Positions 7,046-9,786 of a stretch of 9,786 bases of DNA are shown piece by piece. Positions within the stretch are counted from its first letter, which is position 1, and each line of letters opens with the position of its first letter. Under the pieces are notes generated by a model that was not told the DNA's origin, did not search any database, and worked only from the letters and a program-made list of their open reading frames with translations. Where the stretch lies: assembly GCA_003670825.1 (NCBI GenBank), contig QWQL01000070.1, positions 1 through 9,786 of the forward strand, in the 5' to 3' direction. A program made the position numbers and the translations under genes. Source of the DNA: Planctomycetota bacterium (GTDB taxonomy: Bacteria > Planctomycetota > Planctomycetia > Pirellulales > UBA1268).

Positions 7046-7051
7046 CTCCTT
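7046..7051 (-). promoter_or_regulatory. Ribosome-binding site deciding the GTG start of ftr
   Basis: AAGGAG on the minus strand (CTCCTT on plus) ends 9 bases before GTG 7036. It is the best Shine-Dalgarno match in the window and supports the GTG initiation codon over any upstream in-frame ATG, which would lie inside the divergent gene's 5' region. Confidence 0.75.
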
Positions 7052-7090
7052 GCAATCAGGAAAGCGTACGCCGCGGACATGATTCCCGAA

Positions 7091-7108
7091 ACCGGTGTTC
7101 CCACCGGT
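7091..7108. promoter_or_regulatory. Perfect inverted repeat in divergent intergenic region (candidate operator)
   Basis: ACCGGTG-TTCC-CACCGGT is a perfect 7-base inverted repeat with a 4-base spacer. It lies 55 bases upstream of the ftr start and 82 bases upstream of the exported-protein start, inside the 153-base region where both promoters must be. The dyad size and position fit a dimeric transcription factor site; it could also form a hairpin in a leader RNA. No regulator gene is adjacent. Confidence 0.4.
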
Positions 7109-7174
7109 GGGGGATCGCGTATCTTTACGGTTCACCGCCGCGGTCCGGATCGCGGCGAGCAGCATGTCACGCCC

Positions 7175-7180
7175 GGAAGG
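7175..7180 (+). promoter_or_regulatory. Ribosome-binding site for the exported protein gene
   Basis: GGAAGG abuts ATG 7181 with no spacer but lies 9 bases before ATG 7190. This makes 7190 the better start. Confidence 0.5.
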
Positions 7181-7189
7181 ATGCCGCCG

Positions 7190-9526
7190 ATGCTCGCGCT
7201 GTTTCTCTGGCTGATGCCCCGCCGTCCCTCGTGCCTGCCGGCTCGACGCCACACGCTGCTCGCGGGCCTGATGGTCGTGGTGTCGGCGATGGCCGCCGCC
7301 GACGAGCAGGCGGTCGGCCCGCGAAAACTTTCCGATCTCGGCGTGGCGCTGGTGCCGCACGATGCCGCCTTCGTGTCGTCGTCGCTGCGACTCCGCGAGC
7401 AGTACGACGCACTCGTGAACAGCAACGCCTTCAAGTCGATCGCGGCGTTGCCGGCTGTGAAGCGGGCCATCGACTCCCTCGAAGAACAGCGGACGACACC
7501 GGGCAGCCCGTTCTCCACGTTCGACACGTTCATGCAGCTGCCGGAAAACGAAGACGCGGTCGAACTGCTCTCCGACATGGTGTCGACCGACACGTTTGTC
7601 TACGGCGAACCGTCGTGCGTATCGTTCTGGCTCTTGGTCCGCAAACTCGCGGCGGCTCAGCAGCGGATCGGACTTCCCGACGCCGATGAGGTGGCCGACC
7701 GAGACATCATCGTCGAGGAGATCGAGGAGGAAGAGGCGGACGGCCAACGGCTGGCCGCAGAGGCGACGGGCATCGAAGGCCGGCAGGCCCGACTGGTGCT
7801 CGAGGCGCTGGCCGACAACCTGGATCTCCTCGTGGTGCCGGACGTCGTCTGGGGCTTCAAGACCACCAAGGGAGAAGTGGCCGTCGACCAGCTCAAGCGG
7901 ATCGAGGTGCTCACCACCCTGATGCTCCAGGGCGATCCGGATCTGGCCCGCTCCATGGAGCGGCGGAGGGTCGCCGGCGGCGAGATGCTCACGTTCACGC
8001 TCGATGGCAAGCAGGTGCCCTGGGGCGACGTCAAGGAGACTGCGATCGAGATGACCGGTGACGCCGACCGAGTGGCGAAAGTATTCGGTCGCCTGGAGGA
8101 ACTCGACCTCGTGCTCGGTATCGGGCTGGTGGGTGACTGGGTGCTGGTTTCGATCGGCGACTCGATCGACCACCTCGAGAAGCTTGCCGTGCCGGGGGGC
8201 CAGCGAAAGGGCCTGCTCACGCTGCCGGCCCTTGAGCCGCTGGTCGACCACGCCGATGAGCGGCTCACGGGCATCGCCTACATGAGCGAGTCGCTCTGCG
8301 AGGCGGTGAGCTCGTCACGGTCCGACATGGAATCGTTGCTGGCCGTCGTTGACCAACTCGACGAATCGGCCGGCCTTCCCGCCGGGGCGAAAGATGACAT
8401 CCGCGGTCTGGCGGAGCGGGGCATCGATGAATGGAGCAAGCGGCTGCCGGAGCCCGGGCCCTGGATGGGCTTCTCGTTCCTGGGCGACCGTGGCTACGAG
8501 GGCTACTTCTGGAACTGGGCCCGGAATCAGCCCTTCGACGGTGCGAAGCGGCTCGATCTTCTCGAACACGCCGGCGGCGCTCCGCTGGGGGTGATGGTGA
8601 CCCGGTTCAAGAACGACCCAGCCGGTTTCGACGTGGCGGTCGACCTCGTCAACGGGGCCTGGACCCTCGCGCAGAAGTATGGTCGCGGCGAACTGAGCGA
8701 TCAGGAAGGGGAGAAGTTGGATGCCTTTGCCGAGCACATCGCCCCGCTCGGTGGTCGGCTGGCCTCCATCCTCCGAGACAAGATCGCGAAGTCGCTCGCC
8801 GACGGCCAGGTCGGGCTGGTGCTCGACGCCAAGGGACGGACCAAGCGACTGCAGGAGGCACTGCCCGCCTCGGCCGAGCCGCTGCCGCTTTTCGAGCCGG
8901 CAATCACGCTGCCGATCGATGACCCCAAACTTTTTCGCGAGGGTCTCAACGACCTGTTTGCGCTCGCCGATGAGCTGACAGTTGCGGTCCATGAGATGAA
9001 CCCCGACGCCATGCCGGCCGGCTACCGGATTCCCGAACCCGAAAAGTCCAAGCTCGACGACGGATCGGTCTGGTCATGGAAGCTCGACCGCAGCGGGACT
9101 GACGAGCAGATTTGTCCGGCGATCGGTGTCGGCGGGCAGGTCGCGGTGCTGTCGCTGGTGCCGAAGCAGGCCGGTCGCATGCTGGCGGAGAGCCCGCTCG
9201 AAACCGGTTCGCAACTGGCGACGTTCAACGAACCACTCGCCGGTGCCATGGCGCTCGACGTGGCCGGCCTGATCGACGCCGTGGAGCCCTGGGTCGTCTA
9301 CCTGACCCGCTACGGCTGCGTGCAGGAGCGGGATGGATCGGTCGATCCCGAGACCGAACTCACCGCTGCCGACGAGAACGAGCAGGCCAAGGAGGTGCTC
9401 GCCCACGTGAAGGTGGTGCTCGAGGCGATGAAGTCGCTCCGCGTGGCCGTGGCAGAGACGTCGTTCCGTGGCGACGCCCTGGTGACGCACTGGCGGAACG
9501 TCATTCGCGACATGCCGGCCAAGTGA
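7190..9526 (+). CDS. Large exported protein of unknown function
   Basis: I do not recognise a confident family for this 778-residue protein. An Arg-containing N-region and the hydrophobic run TLLAGLMVVVSAMAAA (about residues 22-37) form a signal peptide, with AxA-type cleavage near residue 35-37 (AMA or AAA before DEQ). No later transmembrane segment is evident, so the product is probably periplasmic or secreted. The mature N-terminus (LGVALVPHDAAFVSSSLRLREQYDAL) and later stretches such as GDWVLVSIGDSIDHLEKLA faintly resemble DUF3352-type proteins; this is a guess. Residues about 175-184 form a very acidic patch (EEIEEEEADG). Cysteines are few and no catalytic motif stands out. The start is uncertain among ATG 7181, 7190 (best ribosome-binding-site spacing) and 7217 (which gives the most classical signal peptide). 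It diverges from ftr and ends 5 bases before repeat copy 3. Confidence 0.8.
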   Translation: MLALFLWLMPRRPSCLPARRHTLLAGLMVVVSAMAAADEQAVGPRKLSDLGVALVPHDAAFVSSSLRLREQYDALVNSNAFKSIAALPAVKRAIDSLEEQRTTPGSPFSTFDTFMQLPENEDAVELLSDMVSTDTFVYGEPSCVSFWLLVRKLAAAQQRIGLPDADEVADRDIIVEEIEEEEADGQRLAAEATGIEGRQARLVLEALADNLDLLVVPDVVWGFKTTKGEVAVDQLKRIEVLTTLMLQGDPDLARSMERRRVAGGEMLTFTLDGKQVPWGDVKETAIEMTGDADRVAKVFGRLEELDLVLGIGLVGDWVLVSIGDSIDHLEKLAVPGGQRKGLLTLPALEPLVDHADERLTGIAYMSESLCEAVSSSRSDMESLLAVVDQLDESAGLPAGAKDDIRGLAERGIDEWSKRLPEPGPWMGFSFLGDRGYEGYFWNWARNQPFDGAKRLDLLEHAGGAPLGVMVTRFKNDPAGFDVAVDLVNGAWTLAQKYGRGELSDQEGEKLDAFAEHIAPLGGRLASILRDKIAKSLADGQVGLVLDAKGRTKRLQEALPASAEPLPLFEPAITLPIDDPKLFREGLNDLFALADELTVAVHEMNPDAMPAGYRIPEPEKSKLDDGSVWSWKLDRSGTDEQICPAIGVGGQVAVLSLVPKQAGRMLAESPLETGSQLATFNEPLAGAMALDVAGLIDAVEPWVVYLTRYGCVQERDGSVDPETELTAADENEQAKEVLAHVKVVLEAMKSLRVAVAETSFRGDALVTHWRNVIRDMPAK

Positions 9527-9530
9527 CACG

Positions 9531-9692
9531 CGAGAGCGCATTCGACGTACGTGGTTCGCCGGCTCGGGGGCGGCAAAAGTCGCGACGCCGGGCGAGGATA
9601 CGCCCAAGGCTCCGCGAGCGTTCGCCGACCCCCTTCGCCTACCCGCCCTCGGATACAAAGACGACGCTCCACATAAACTGAATGCGCTCTAG
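9531..9692 (-). repeat. Structured interspersed repeat, copy 3 (full length, inverted, 162 bp)
   Basis: Read on the minus strand, this copy runs from CTAG at 9692 to CGAG at 9531. It aligns end to end with copy 1 with roughly ten internal substitutions and one single-base deletion in the central C run, which accounts for the 162 versus 163 length. Its terminal arms pair better than in copy 1: 18 Watson-Crick and 3 G-U pairs of 24. The internal hairpin is at 9590-9605. Its right end has CGAG instead of CTAG. It lies in the convergent gap between the exported-protein gene, whose stop ends at 9526, and the partial minus-strand gene, whose stop begins at 9700. Confidence 0.9.
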
Positions 9693-9697
9693 CCGCG

Positions 9698-9786
9698 TCA
9701 GGAGATGGTGCCGCGGACGAGGATGTCGCCGCCGGGGTGCGACACGTCTTCGATGCACAGCCGCCGGACGTCGGGCAGAGGATCGA
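9698..9786 (-). CDS. C-terminus of an unidentified minus-strand gene, partial
   Basis: The minus strand reads DPLPDVRRLCIEDVSHPGGDILVRGTIS followed by TGA (plus-strand 9698-9700). That is 28 visible residues of a gene entering from the right edge. Support comes from G/C at nearly all third positions and a sensible mixed composition, with charged residues alternating with hydrophobic ones. The stop also sits 5 bases before repeat copy 3, as expected if that repeat marks gene ends. The opposite strand also has an open frame starting at ATG 9712, so the call is not secure. No family can be recognised from so short a piece. Confidence 0.55.
   Translation of the reverse strand, partial: DPLPDVRRLCIEDVSHPGGDILVRGTIS

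Noticed and set aside
6161..7189. Plus-strand extension of the exported-protein frame over ftr
   Set aside because: This part is antisense to a complete ftr and carries no protein features. The signal peptide and ribosome-binding site place the start near 7190.
7037..8251. Minus-strand extension of the ftr frame to 8251
   Set aside because: It is antisense to the exported-protein gene and has no similarity to Ftr. The family N-terminus begins right after GTG 7036.

Overview
The window looks like a chromosomal segment from a high-GC bacterium of the Planctomycetes (Pirellulales-like). That placement is an inference. It rests on an orphan tetrahydromethanopterin-pathway formyltransferase (ftr/fhcD), a membrane-anchored DUF11-repeat protein with a long Pro/Ala linker, a large secreted protein of no recognised family, weak use of Shine-Dalgarno sites and very high GC at third codon positions. 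The long open frames antisense to the real genes are a by-product of that base composition.

Layout. Bases 2-259 (+) are the 3' end of an OmpA/MotB-type peptidoglycan-binding gene. hisH (292-891, +) and hisA (917-1636, +) follow as a compact histidine-biosynthesis pair. From 1633 to 1932 there are two tandem copies of a structured repeat; the first overlaps the hisA stop codon. A short leader with a strong hairpin precedes an ExuT-like MFS transporter (2096-3439, +). That gene converges, 20 bases apart, on the DUF11 protein (6009-3460, -). Upstream of the DUF11 gene on the same strand is ftr (7036-6143, -). A 153-base divergent intergenic region with a perfect inverted repeat separates ftr from a 778-residue exported protein (7190-9526, +). 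A third, inverted copy of the repeat (9531-9692) fills the gap between that gene and the 3' end of a minus-strand gene that runs off the window (9698-9786).

How it fits together. HisH and HisA catalyse neighbouring steps of histidine synthesis. The remaining genes are single cell-envelope, transport and C1-metabolism genes with no shared pathway visible. No phage, CRISPR array, transposase, tRNA, rRNA or recognisable defence system is present.

The most interesting signal is the 162/163-base repeat family. Both full-length copies have complementary ends of about 24 bases starting with CTAG, internal hairpins, a terminal-arm base that differs between copies in a pair-preserving way, and the same placement: the CTAG 'left' end sits on or within 5 bases of the stop codon of the gene reading in the same direction. 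This fits a mobile REP/MITE-like element that has become, or targets, gene 3' ends. Function and spread cannot be judged from one window.
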